From assembly GCA_946055775.1 (NCBI GenBank), contig CAMGHE010000007.1, forward strand, positions 1-37,515: a stretch of 37,515 nt of DNA. Direction: 5' to 3'. The first letter of the stretch is position 1. Every line of letters begins with the position of its first letter. The notes under the pieces are model-generated. The model made no database searches. It was not told where the DNA came from and worked only from the letters and a program-made list of their open reading frames with translations. The translations under genes were made by a program, and so were the position numbers. Positions 7,676-18,876 of this stretch are shown one piece after another. Origin of the DNA: an uncultured Bacteroidales bacterium. Lineage in GTDB: Bacteria > Bacteroidota > Bacteroidia > Bacteroidales > Bacteroidaceae.

Positions 7676-10600
7676 ATGAGAAGCAAACTTTTCCGAATGA
7701 TTCTCCTGCTCATGGCGTTGCCTCTGACCCTCGCCGCCCAGGACTTCATCAACCTCACCCCGATGCCTGCCACCCTGGTCAAGGGTAGCGGTTCGCTGAC
7801 GCTGACCGCCGACTATAAGGTAGGCTATGCCGCCGACCTCTCGGCCGACATGCAGCAGGAAGTGGCCAAGTTTGTCGCCGCCGTCAACCACGCCACCGGC
7901 TATAGCGGCACCGCTGCCGCCGGCGCCACCGACGCCCTCATCACCGTCGTCTATGACGGCACGCAGCCCGACGAAGGCTACCGCCTGACCGTCAGCGCCA
8001 CCAAGGCCGAGGTCAAGGCCAAGACCCCCGTCGGCCTCTACTACGCCTTCCAGACCATCAAGAAGGTGCTCCCCGCCAACGTCATGGCCGCCGTGCGCGA
8101 CGCCGGCGTCACCACCTACGCCATCCCCGCCATGACCGTTATCGACAAGCCCCGCTTCGGCTACCGCGGCTTCATGCTCGACGTGTCGCGCCACTTCTTC
8201 AGCCTCGACGACGTGAAGCGCATGATCGACGTCATGTCGTACTATAAGATGAACAAGTTCCACTGGCACCTCTCCGACGACCAGGGCTGGCGCGTGGAGA
8301 TCAAGAAGTACCCCAAGCTCACCAGCGTGGCCTCCGTCGCCCCCAACTGTCGCCTGACCGACATGGACAAGGGCCAGTACTGGATCAACCAGCCCTACGG
8401 TCCCTACTTCTACACCCAGGACCAGCTGCGCGAAGTAGTGGCCTATGCTGCCGAGCGCCACATCGACGTCATCCCCGAGATTGACATGCCCGGCCACTTC
8501 ACCGCCGCCCTCGTGGCCTATCCCGAGTTTAGCTGCAATCCCTCCGCCTCGCGTGCCGTATGGACCGATGGCGGCATCTCGGCCGACGTGCTCAACGTCG
8601 CCAACCCCCGCGCCGTACAGTTTGCCAAGGACATCCTTGACGAAATCATGGACATCTTCCCTTCCGACCGCATCCACATCGGTGGTGACGAATGCCCCAC
8701 CAGCGCCTGGCAGAACAATGCCGAGTGCCAGAAAGCCTATGCCGACCTCGGCCTCACCAGCTACCGCGCCCTGCAGAGCCACTTCATCAAGCAGCTCAGC
8801 GACCACGTCACCGCCAAGGGCCGCCATATCGCCGTGTGGAACGAGGCTATCTGCGCCGAGGGCACCGACCTCGACATCATGAAGCAGACCGGTGCTACCG
8901 TCTATTGCTGGACCTACAGTCCGTCGGCCGCTTCGGCATGCGCCAAGGCTGCCGAACTCAAGATGAACAACATCTTCACCCCGTGGGGCCCCTACTATAT
9001 CAACCGCAAGCAGAGCACCAACCCCGGTGAGCCCGCCGGCGCCGGCGATGGTACCGACACTGTCGAGAAGACCTACAACACCGAGGCCGCCGGTAGCAAT
9101 ATCTCCGCCACCGCCCTGCCTTACTACACCGGCGTACAGGGCACCTTCTGGACCGAGCACGTCTCCGACCGCCGCTACATGGAATACCTCGCCCTGCCTC
9201 GCCTCATCGCCATCGCCGAGGCCGGTTGGACACCCAGCGCAAAGAAAAACTTCGCCGACTTCCAGAAGCGCATCACCGCCGACACCCTCCTGCTCAACTA
9301 CAACAACTACAACTACGGCCGCCACTACATCCTCGGCGCCAAGCAGGAGACCAGCATGGTCATGCCCAAAGCCTCTACCGCCAAGCACGCCTACTGGTAC
9401 CGCCTCGTGACCCGCGCCACCGGCGACCGTCAGAACAACTGTATGGAACTGCTCCGCGAGGGCTCGCCCATCATCGCCGCACAGTCCGGCAAGAACGCCA
9501 AGGCCGGCCGCCTCTGGCAGAACGCCCAGGTGGAAGAAGGCGATGCCGCCTACGACTACCAGCTCTGGGCCTTTGAGGAAGACCCCGCCACCCCCGGCCG
9601 CTACGCTCTGGTATGCAAGGCCATCCCCGCCGGCTCCGTCAAGCCCCAGCCCACCTCCACCAACACCTCCGGCCGCTGGGACTACGACAACACCACCAAG
9701 CACTACTGCTTCATCCTCGGTGAAGGCGGCTACGGCGTCACCGGCGACGGCTACTACTACACCCTGCGCAGCACGTCCATCACCAACACCTACATGAATG
9801 CCGCCGCCTCCGGCCAAGGCTTCTCCGTCAACGTCTATCCCAACCCCACCGATGGCAACGGCGGTCTGTGGTTGCTCAAGCCCATGTTTACGCTGGCCAG
9901 CGACGCCGACCTCACATCGATGCTTGAAGAAATCAATGAAATCCTGCCCCTCGCGCGTACTTACGCCGGGGGTCAGGCGCTTATAGGCGCTTACAGCAAA
10001 GAGAGCACCGACGCCCTCAAGGCCCTTGTCGAGGGCAACGACCCCGACACCATGACCGACGAGCAGCTCGCCGCCTATGCTGCCCAAGTCAAGGAAGCCT
10101 ATGCCGCCTTCAAGGCCTCGTTCGGCCGTCCCGAAGCCGGCAAGACCTACCGCATCAGCAACACCGTCGAAGGCTTTGAGGGCATCGCCCTGACCGACGT
10201 CGCCGGCAAGGCCCGCCTCACCCACGGCACGGCCACCTTTCAGAGCGACGCCTGGCGCGTAGAGAGCACCAGCCTCGCCGACGACGGCACGCAGACCCTC
10301 ACCCTGAGCAACGTCGCCACCGGCCGCTACATCGGCAGCCCCGCCGCCTCCTTCGTCTCGCGCAAGGGCTACCCCGTCGCCGTCGCCTCTGGCCAGCACA
10401 GCATCACCGCCGCCTTCAATGCCGCCGAGACCGACTTCACCCTCGCCTCCGAAGGCAAAGCCCTCTTCCCCGTGCCCGAGACGGCCGATGCCTATGCCGG
10501 CAACGTCAGTTCCGGTCCCACCATCGACGGCGGTCAGACCCTGCGCCGGCAGGGCACAGGCTGGGCCTTTACCGAGGTGAAGGCCATCACCTTCGTCTGC

Positions 10601-11731
10601 CGGGACAAGGACGGCAACGCCCTCGACACCAAGCAGCGCAGTGTGCCCGTCGTGACCGACCAGCCCCTCAGCGCCTTTGCCCCCGCCATCCCCAACTTCA
10701 GTCTGATCAGCCTCACCGCCGACGAGGCCAATGCCGACCGCCAGATTGCCGTCTATGAGCGCACCGCCTACAGCGTGACCTATGTCCTGACCGACGCCTC
10801 GGGCGCCCTCATCGACAAGCAGGACGTCAGTGTTCCCGTTGGCCAGTCGCTGACCGTCAGCTGGCCCGACGTGCCCCACTTCCGCTTCGGCACCGCCGGT
10901 GTGGCCGAGGGCAGCACCCTCGCCGTTGTCAGCGACACCATCCTCACCGCCACCTACACCACCGACGCCTACCTCGGTGCCGCCCGCCTGGCCGAGCAGG
11001 TCGAGACCGTGGAAGACGGCAAGAGCTACATCATCTTCGACGCCCACAGCGACCGCTACGGCTACCGCCGTGCCGACCCCGCTGGCCTGGCCGTCCGCTC
11101 CATCCGCACCATGGACCAGGGCATCGACCCCTACGGCATCTGGACCCTCGAGGCCAAGGGCAACGGCTTTAAGATAAAGAACGCCTACGCCGGCAAGTAC
11201 GTCCCCACGATGACCACCCAGGCTGTGGCCCCCGTTCTCTCGGCCAACGGCGAGACCTGGACCATCAGCACCAACAGCGACGGCTCCAAGAAGATTAAGG
11301 GACAGAGCAACGGCGTATGCTGGGACGGTCTGGCCAACGGCAACCTCGTCGGCTGGAACGACCCCGGTCATCCCTACCACTTCTACACCTACTTCGCCCA
11401 GCCCTACTACCTCGTCACCGTTCAGGCCGTGGACGACAAGAACCAGGTGCTCAGCACCGAGACCGCCCTCGTCGAGGCTGGTGGCGAATACCACCTGTTT
11501 GCCCCCACCATTGCTGGTTACACCCTGAGCCACATTGAAGGCGCCGACGGCTTGACCAGCATTCAGGGACACACCACCGTCACCCTCCATTATACCTTGC
11601 CCGACGGCATTGGCGCCATCGCTGCCGATGGCCGCGACAGCCAAGGTATCTACGACCTCAGCGGCCGCCGCGTCAAGGCCGTCCAGAAGGGCCTTTATAT
11701 CGTCGATGGCAAGAAGGTGCTCGTTCCCTGA
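7676..11731 (+). CDS. Secreted multidomain GH20 beta-N-acetylhexosaminidase
   Basis: Removes terminal beta-linked GlcNAc or GalNAc from glycans by substrate-assisted catalysis. 1351 residues, about twice the single-domain GH20 length. Order: signal peptide (1-21, ending 'LTLAAQ'); GH20b N-terminal domain (about 25-145); GH20 catalytic barrel (about 160-525) with 'HWHLSDDQGWRVEI', 'IPEIDMPGHF' and 'IHIGGDECPTSAW', giving the catalytic pair Asp338-Glu339; a long C-terminal part with a helical segment (about 740-820) and three repeated small beta domains (near 970, 1040 and 1240, of MucBP-like appearance, e.g. 'SVTYVLTDASGALIDKQDV'). It ends in a 'GIYDLSGRRV...KGLYIVDGKKV' tail common on secreted Bacteroidales proteins and resembling a type IX sorting tail. 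It is followed at 211 bp by the GH2 gene, which has its own promoter. Mucin-type or N-glycans are plausible targets. Confidence 0.93.
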   Translation: MRSKLFRMILLLMALPLTLAAQDFINLTPMPATLVKGSGSLTLTADYKVGYAADLSADMQQEVAKFVAAVNHATGYSGTAAAGATDALITVVYDGTQPDEGYRLTVSATKAEVKAKTPVGLYYAFQTIKKVLPANVMAAVRDAGVTTYAIPAMTVIDKPRFGYRGFMLDVSRHFFSLDDVKRMIDVMSYYKMNKFHWHLSDDQGWRVEIKKYPKLTSVASVAPNCRLTDMDKGQYWINQPYGPYFYTQDQLREVVAYAAERHIDVIPEIDMPGHFTAALVAYPEFSCNPSASRAVWTDGGISADVLNVANPRAVQFAKDILDEIMDIFPSDRIHIGGDECPTSAWQNNAECQKAYADLGLTSYRALQSHFIKQLSDHVTAKGRHIAVWNEAICAEGTDLDIMKQTGATVYCWTYSPSAASACAKAAELKMNNIFTPWGPYYINRKQSTNPGEPAGAGDGTDTVEKTYNTEAAGSNISATALPYYTGVQGTFWTEHVSDRRYMEYLALPRLIAIAEAGWTPSAKKNFADFQKRITADTLLLNYNNYNYGRHYILGAKQETSMVMPKASTAKHAYWYRLVTRATGDRQNNCMELLREGSPIIAAQSGKNAKAGRLWQNAQVEEGDAAYDYQLWAFEEDPATPGRYALVCKAIPAGSVKPQPTSTNTSGRWDYDNTTKHYCFILGEGGYGVTGDGYYYTLRSTSITNTYMNAAASGQGFSVNVYPNPTDGNGGLWLLKPMFTLASDADLTSMLEEINEILPLARTYAGGQALIGAYSKESTDALKALVEGNDPDTMTDEQLAAYAAQVKEAYAAFKASFGRPEAGKTYRISNTVEGFEGIALTDVAGKARLTHGTATFQSDAWRVESTSLADDGTQTLTLSNVATGRYIGSPAASFVSRKGYPVAVASGQHSITAAFNAAETDFTLASEGKALFPVPETADAYAGNVSSGPTIDGGQTLRRQGTGWAFTEVKAITFVCRDKDGNALDTKQRSVPVVTDQPLSAFAPAIPNFSLISLTADEANADRQIAVYERTAYSVTYVLTDASGALIDKQDVSVPVGQSLTVSWPDVPHFRFGTAGVAEGSTLAVVSDTILTATYTTDAYLGAARLAEQVETVEDGKSYIIFDAHSDRYGYRRADPAGLAVRSIRTMDQGIDPYGIWTLEAKGNGFKIKNAYAGKYVPTMTTQAVAPVLSANGETWTISTNSDGSKKIKGQSNGVCWDGLANGNLVGWNDPGHPYHFYTYFAQPYYLVTVQAVDDKNQVLSTETALVEAGGEYHLFAPTIAGYTLSHIEGADGLTSIQGHTTVTLHYTLPDGIGAIAADGRDSQGIYDLSGRRVKAVQKGLYIVDGKKVLVP

Positions 11732-11769
11732 CACCCCGACAGTCTCCATACGTCCAATATATATATACC

Positions 11770-11814
11770 GCGCAGCGCAGATGCCCCTCACCCCATGGGG
11801 CGCCTGCGCTGCGC
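11770..11814. terminator. Hairpin after GH20 gene
   Basis: GCGCAGCGCAG at 11770-11780 is perfectly complementary to 11804-11814, and inner G/C runs (CCCC/GGGG) can extend pairing. It lies 38 bp after the GH20 stop. No good T tract follows on the plus strand, so termination is likely but not certain. Confidence 0.55.
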
Positions 11815-11843
11815 TGGCGTTTCGGAAAGTTTGCAATCTCCGG

Positions 11844-11875
11844 GCTGTGCGGCAAAAAAACCTTTGCCGTGCAGC
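11844..11875. promoter_or_regulatory. Inverted repeat overlapping the GH2 promoter -33 element
   Basis: Arms 11844-11856 and 11863-11875 pair over 13 bp (two as G-U) around a 6-nt loop; the core CGGCAAA/TTTGCCG is exact. The right arm contains the TTTG (11863-11866) used as the -33 element. This placement suits an operator, though a leader hairpin or weak terminator is possible. Confidence 0.5.
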
Positions 11876-11893
11876 AAGATATCGTTATCTTTG
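11863..11893 (+). promoter_or_regulatory. Promoter TTTG-N19-TATCTTTG for the first GH2 gene
   Basis: TTTG at 11863-11866 and TATCTTTG at 11886-11893 form a full-consensus Bacteroidetes promoter with 19-bp spacing. It predicts a leader of about 43 nt before the ATG at 11943, so this GH2 gene need not depend on the GH20 transcript. Confidence 0.8.
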
Positions 11894-11936
11894 CAGCAAG
11901 CGCATGTTTAACCTTAGCATCACATCAAACCTCTAA

Positions 11937-16007
<4,071 letters not shown>

Positions 16008-16035
16008 CGCCCGGCACAGAGGCCGTAGATAAATT

Positions 16036-16060
16036 TTCTACAAAATCGCCAAAACGCAGA
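16036..16060 (+). repeat. 25-bp direct repeat, copy 1
   Basis: Matches 16349-16373 at 22 of 25 positions (differences at positions 5, 14 and 22); the shared core is CAAAATCG-CAAAACG. The two copies flank repeat element copy A. Confidence 0.7.
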
Positions 16061-16197
16061 ATAATCTTCTGTTTTTTGCGCGAAGGTCAGAACGGAAAGT
16101 TTACAGATTTTTAACGAAGCGTGCCGTCTGAAAGCCGTTTCGGACGCAGAAATATACGATTGCGCAAACCGGAGACACGGTTTGGGCGATAGAAATT

Positions 16198-16235
16198 ACA
16201 GTTTGGGCGACCGGAAAACCGGTCGCCCAAACTGT
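16198..16235. repeat. 17-bp perfect hairpin in repeat element copy A
   Basis: Arms 16198-16214 and 16219-16235 are perfectly complementary with an AAAA loop. The core TTGGGCGACCG is identical in copy B, while three outer base pairs (AGT/ACT here, GAC/GTC in B) differ on both arms. It could also end GH2 transcription on the plus strand. Confidence 0.85.
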
Positions 16236-16255
16236 TAACCCCCTTTTAGACAAAG

Positions 16256-16282
16256 AAAAAAGGGCTCGCGAGCGGGCCCTTT
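16256..16282 (-). terminator. Intrinsic terminator in repeat element copy A
   Basis: On the minus strand AAAGGGC (16282-16276) pairs with GCCCTTT (16265-16259) and runs into TTTTTT (16261-16256). It probably also terminates the acyltransferase gene, whose stop is at 16406. The equivalent structure is kept in copy B with different bases. Confidence 0.75.
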
Positions 16283-16296
16283 GCTATTGTGCACTG

Positions 16297-16328
16297 CAAA
16301 GATACAACAATGAGAGGCGAAATGCAAA
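16297..16328 (-). promoter_or_regulatory. Minus-strand promoter TTTG-N20-TATCTTTG in repeat element copy A
   Basis: TTTG (16328-16325) and TATCTTTG (16304-16297) on the minus strand have 20-bp spacing. The terminator stem starts only about 15 bp after the -7 box, so a transcript would be about 35 nt unless read through. The same promoter is conserved in copy B. Confidence 0.6.
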
Positions 16329-16348
16329 TCGGCCTCCGCAGACGATTC

Positions 16349-16373
16349 TTCTGCAAAATCGGCAAAACGTAGA
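16349..16373 (+). repeat. 25-bp direct repeat, copy 2
   Basis: Partner of 16036-16060 (22 of 25 identical), same orientation, about 313 bp away, just beyond the right end of repeat element copy A. Confidence 0.7.
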
Positions 16374-16405
16374 TGATTTTTCTTTTTTCTTCTGCCAAGA
16401 AACGG

Positions 16406-17521
16406 TCATCCACGTCGGCTCAGTCGGCGGCGCACCGGCAGGTCGTACCATCGCCATACGGCGTAGGCCACCGTCGGCAGTGCGATGAAGAGCCCCAGCG
16501 ACACCGGCCATACGTCCGCCAGTGTGTAATTGTTCTGCCAAATCCACGCGAAGTAGAGGTAGAGCACGGGGTAGTGGATGGCGTAGAGCGGATAGGAAAT
16601 CTGCCCCACCATGTCGCACAGGCGCGTGCTGAAAGCGTCCGTCGTGCGTCCCACGGCCCCCATGCACACCACGGCCGGAAAGAGCAGCGTCACGCCCGCC
16701 ATCTCGTAGAGGCCGTTGAGCCACGGCCGCGCTTCGCCGCCCACATGCGGCACCGCCATGAAGGCCACCAATAGCGCCGCGCAGAGCCAGAAGGCGCCGC
16801 GCATCGGTCGCAGCCGCTGCACCGCTGGCAGCACGCGCGCCAGAATCTGGCCCAGAGTGAAGGGGAAAGTCACGCGTAGCAGTCCCATCCACCAGCCGCC
16901 GTCAGCCGCCGTCCAGCCCACGCCCATCGTCCCCGTCCGGCCCACCACGAGCCATGCCAGCACCGCGCCGCTCACTGCCGCCAGCAGCACCAGATAGCGC
17001 AGGCGCAGCCGACGCAGACACAGCACATAGCCCACATTGGCCACATACTCGAAGAAGAGCGACCACGTCGGGCCATTCAGCGGAAACATTTCGCCGTTGC
17101 CGCGCACCTCGGACGGCATACCTGGCAGGCAGGGCAGCATAAGCAGTGCCATCAGCAGCGAGAGCACCATCTGCCCGGCACCTACGCCCTGTCCAGCCCA
17201 TGTCACCGCGCCCTGAAGCACGAAGGTCAGCAGACCGACGACGGCCCCCGCCACCACCATGGGGTGCAGGCGGATCAGGCGGCGGCGGACGAAAGCCCCT
17301 ACAGAGAGCGTGCGGCGGCGGTCGTCATAGGCGTAGGCCACGACGAAGCCGGAGAGGACAAAGAAGAAATCGACCGCCAGATGGCCGTGGTTGCACATCT
17401 GGTCGAAAGCCGAGGTGGTCCAAGCCTCGAAGAGATGGTAGGTCAGGACGATGAGCGCCGCCACGCCGCGCAGACCGTCGAGCAGGGCGAAATGAGGCTT
17501 GGTCAGGGAAGAGGAAATCAT
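16406..17521 (-). CDS. Acyltransferase-3 family membrane protein
   Basis: Integral-membrane O-acyltransferase (OafA/YrhL type, Acyl_transf_3), 371 residues with about ten hydrophobic helices. The N-terminal 'LLDGLRGVAALIVLTYH' holds the family R-G-[IVL]-A...H motif with the presumed catalytic His, followed by 'VDFFFVLSGFVVAYAY', both hallmarks. Such proteins move acetyl or other acyl groups from the cytosol onto exported sugars such as O-antigen or exopolysaccharide; the acceptor here is unknown. It is downstream of the patatin-like gene on the same strand with a 133-bp AT-rich gap, so co-transcription is uncertain. Its transcript would end at the terminator inside repeat element copy A. Confidence 0.9.
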   Translation of the reverse strand: MISSSLTKPHFALLDGLRGVAALIVLTYHLFEAWTTSAFDQMCNHGHLAVDFFFVLSGFVVAYAYDDRRRTLSVGAFVRRRLIRLHPMVVAGAVVGLLTFVLQGAVTWAGQGVGAGQMVLSLLMALLMLPCLPGMPSEVRGNGEMFPLNGPTWSLFFEYVANVGYVLCLRRLRLRYLVLLAAVSGAVLAWLVVGRTGTMGVGWTAADGGWWMGLLRVTFPFTLGQILARVLPAVQRLRPMRGAFWLCAALLVAFMAVPHVGGEARPWLNGLYEMAGVTLLFPAVVCMGAVGRTTDAFSTRLCDMVGQISYPLYAIHYPVLYLYFAWIWQNNYTLADVWPVSLGLFIALPTVAYAVWRWYDLPVRRRLSRRG

Positions 17522-17587
17522 GAGAAGAAAGGTATGTTTGGTTAATGTGTTGGAGATGGAGAAGGGTGGGGCGGTCCCCCTTCATCT

Positions 17588-17615
17588 TATATAGGTATAG
17601 ATGTCGCCCTATATA
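17588..17615. repeat. Short AT-rich inverted repeat between patatin and acyltransferase genes
   Basis: TATATAGG (17588-17595) and CCTATATA (17608-17615) are complementary over 8 bp with a 12-nt gap. It lies about 70 bp upstream of the acyltransferase start. Operator or weak terminator are both possible. Confidence 0.35.
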
Positions 17616-17654
17616 TTATATATGTATGTCGGCCGCTATGTGCAAGTGTTCGCG

Positions 17655-18551
17655 TCAGTGCGCGCCATCCGCCTTCGTCCCCTGCGCCGCGCGCCATTCC
17701 GCCAGCGCCTGGCGCATGGCCGCCTTGCCCGTGCGCACAATGCGGCCCGCGCGGTCGTAGTCGAACTCGCCAAAGCGGTTGATAGGGATGTTGACGCAGA
17801 TGTCGGGCGGTAGGAGGCGCAGGCTGCGCTCCGCATTCTTCTGAATCATGATAGAGAATGTCGTCGATAGCAGCGAGTAGTAGTTGCTATCCACCTCTTT
17901 GGGTTCCGGCAGCATCTTCTTCCATATCGACGAGCCCGTCGCCTTGAGGCGCTGTCGTGCGCGGCGGCGTATCTGGTCGTAGGTAGGGTCGAGCGGCGCG
18001 TTCACGTTCACCGCCACCAGCAGGTCGTCGTCGTGGCGGCATACGCGGTCCAGCGGCAGCGGGTTGACAATGCCGCCGTCGATGAGCACCGCCCCTTCGC
18101 GGTGAACAGGGCGCAGAAACGAGGGTACCGAGATGGACGCCCGAACGGCGTTGAGCAGACTGCCGTGAGTGAAATCCACCTCGCGGCCCATCGTCAGGTC
18201 CGTGGCCACGGCGCAGAACGGCAACTGCAGGTCCTCAATGTTGACATCCGGTACAATGCGGCCCAGCGCCTCCATGACGCGCGTGCCCTTGACCACGTGG
18301 TTCATCGACAGCGAGAAATCGACCAAGGCGAACACCTGCTTGCGGTCAAGGCTTACCAGCCATTCCTTCACCTCCTGCAGTTTGCCCGCCGCATACATGC
18401 CGCCGATGAGCGCCCCCATCGACGTTCCCGCCACCGACGTAATCTCGTATCCCGCCTGTTCCAGCGCCTCGATGGCGCCGATATGAGCGAAGCCCCGGGC
18501 GCCACCGCTGGACAGCACCAGAGCCACCCTTTTCCTGTCAGTCGTTTCCAT
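17655..18551 (-). CDS. Patatin-like phospholipase
   Basis: Predicted Ser-Asp dyad lipid acyl hydrolase, 298 residues from the ATG at 18551. All patatin blocks are present: oxyanion loop 'SSGGARGFAHIG' (residues 14-25), nucleophile elbow 'GTSMG' with Ser44, and 'DGG' with Asp158 ('VLIDGGIVNPLP'). It resembles the RssA/NTE type of bacterial patatin. The reading frame stays open to an ATG at 18641, giving a tempting hydrophobic N-terminus, but a consensus promoter (18576-18607) lies inside that extension, so the true start is 18551 or 18563 and the protein is probably cytosolic or membrane-associated rather than secreted. Substrate lipid unknown. Confidence 0.88.
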   Translation of the reverse strand: METTDRKRVALVLSSGGARGFAHIGAIEALEQAGYEITSVAGTSMGALIGGMYAAGKLQEVKEWLVSLDRKQVFALVDFSLSMNHVVKGTRVMEALGRIVPDVNIEDLQLPFCAVATDLTMGREVDFTHGSLLNAVRASISVPSFLRPVHREGAVLIDGGIVNPLPLDRVCRHDDDLLVAVNVNAPLDPTYDQIRRRARQRLKATGSSIWKKMLPEPKEVDSNYYSLLSTTFSIMIQKNAERSLRLLPPDICVNIPINRFGEFDYDRAGRIVRTGKAAMRQALAEWRAAQGTKADGAH

Positions 18552-18575
18552 GTAAGAGTGCATTGTTTGTGCCTG

Positions 18576-18607
18576 CAAAGTTAGTCCAAATAAGTAGGTG
18601 CTCAAAA
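18576..18607 (-). promoter_or_regulatory. Promoter TTTTG-N19-TAACTTTG for the patatin-like gene
   Basis: On the minus strand TTTTG (18607-18603), 19 bp, then TAACTTTG (18583-18576), a near-perfect Bacteroidetes promoter. The expected transcription start near 18569 leaves a leader of about 18 nt to the ATG at 18551. Confidence 0.8.
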
Positions 18608-18788
18608 TAAAAGCCTGTGCAACGTGCCGCCGTTTGTCCAAGATTTACCAATTTTGTAACCTCCGTTCGCCCAGCGTGCCGATATGCGCCCCCAGCCCGC
18701 TGCGTGTCGCCGCTGTCCGCTGCGCCGCATGCTGCGCCGCGCGGCGATAAATATGCTCAAAAATACGCGATGTGTGCGGATATTTTCC

Positions 18789-18796
18789 TAACTTTG
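18789..18796 (+). promoter_or_regulatory. -7 box (TAACTTTG) upstream of the acyl-CoA carboxylase group
   Basis: TAACTTTG matches the consensus; no clear TTTG is seen at -33. It predicts a leader of about 75 nt to the ATG at 18877. Confidence 0.55.
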
Positions 18797-18876
18797 CACG
18801 CGTCTAATGGTCTGAGCGTGCGGTAAGCACGTTGGACCGTCCCAAAGCAACGCAAAGAAATAATACGGTTATAACT

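Larger units (their letters stand above)
16175..16330. repeat. Structured intergenic repeat element, copy A
   Basis: About 156 bp that aligns along its whole length with 37119-37272. Shared parts in order: ACACG(G/A)TTTGGGCGATAGAAA, a TTGGGCGACCG hairpin, a G/C hairpin flanked by A6 (T6 on the minus strand), TGCAAAGATACAAC, and GCGAAAT(G/C)CAAATC. TTTGGGCGA occurs twice directly, 21 bp apart, and once inverted. Sequence between the conserved parts is diverged. Copy A lies 168 bp after a GH2 gene. Confidence 0.85.
16008..16405. other. 398-bp intergenic region between convergent genes
   Basis: No protein gene is supported here. It holds a 25-bp direct-repeat pair at its two sides, and repeat element copy A with two hairpins and a minus-strand promoter. 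The convergent GH2 (plus) and acyltransferase (minus) genes presumably both terminate within it. Confidence 0.7.

Noticed and set aside
7655-11836. A 1393-codon open frame on the minus strand opposite the GH20 gene (and similarly 32474-36826, 13746-15974 and 18757-20436 minus).
   Set aside because: These lie exactly opposite real genes, have low-complexity Gly/Ala/Val-rich translations without domains or signal peptides, and result from the GC-rich codon usage of the true strand.
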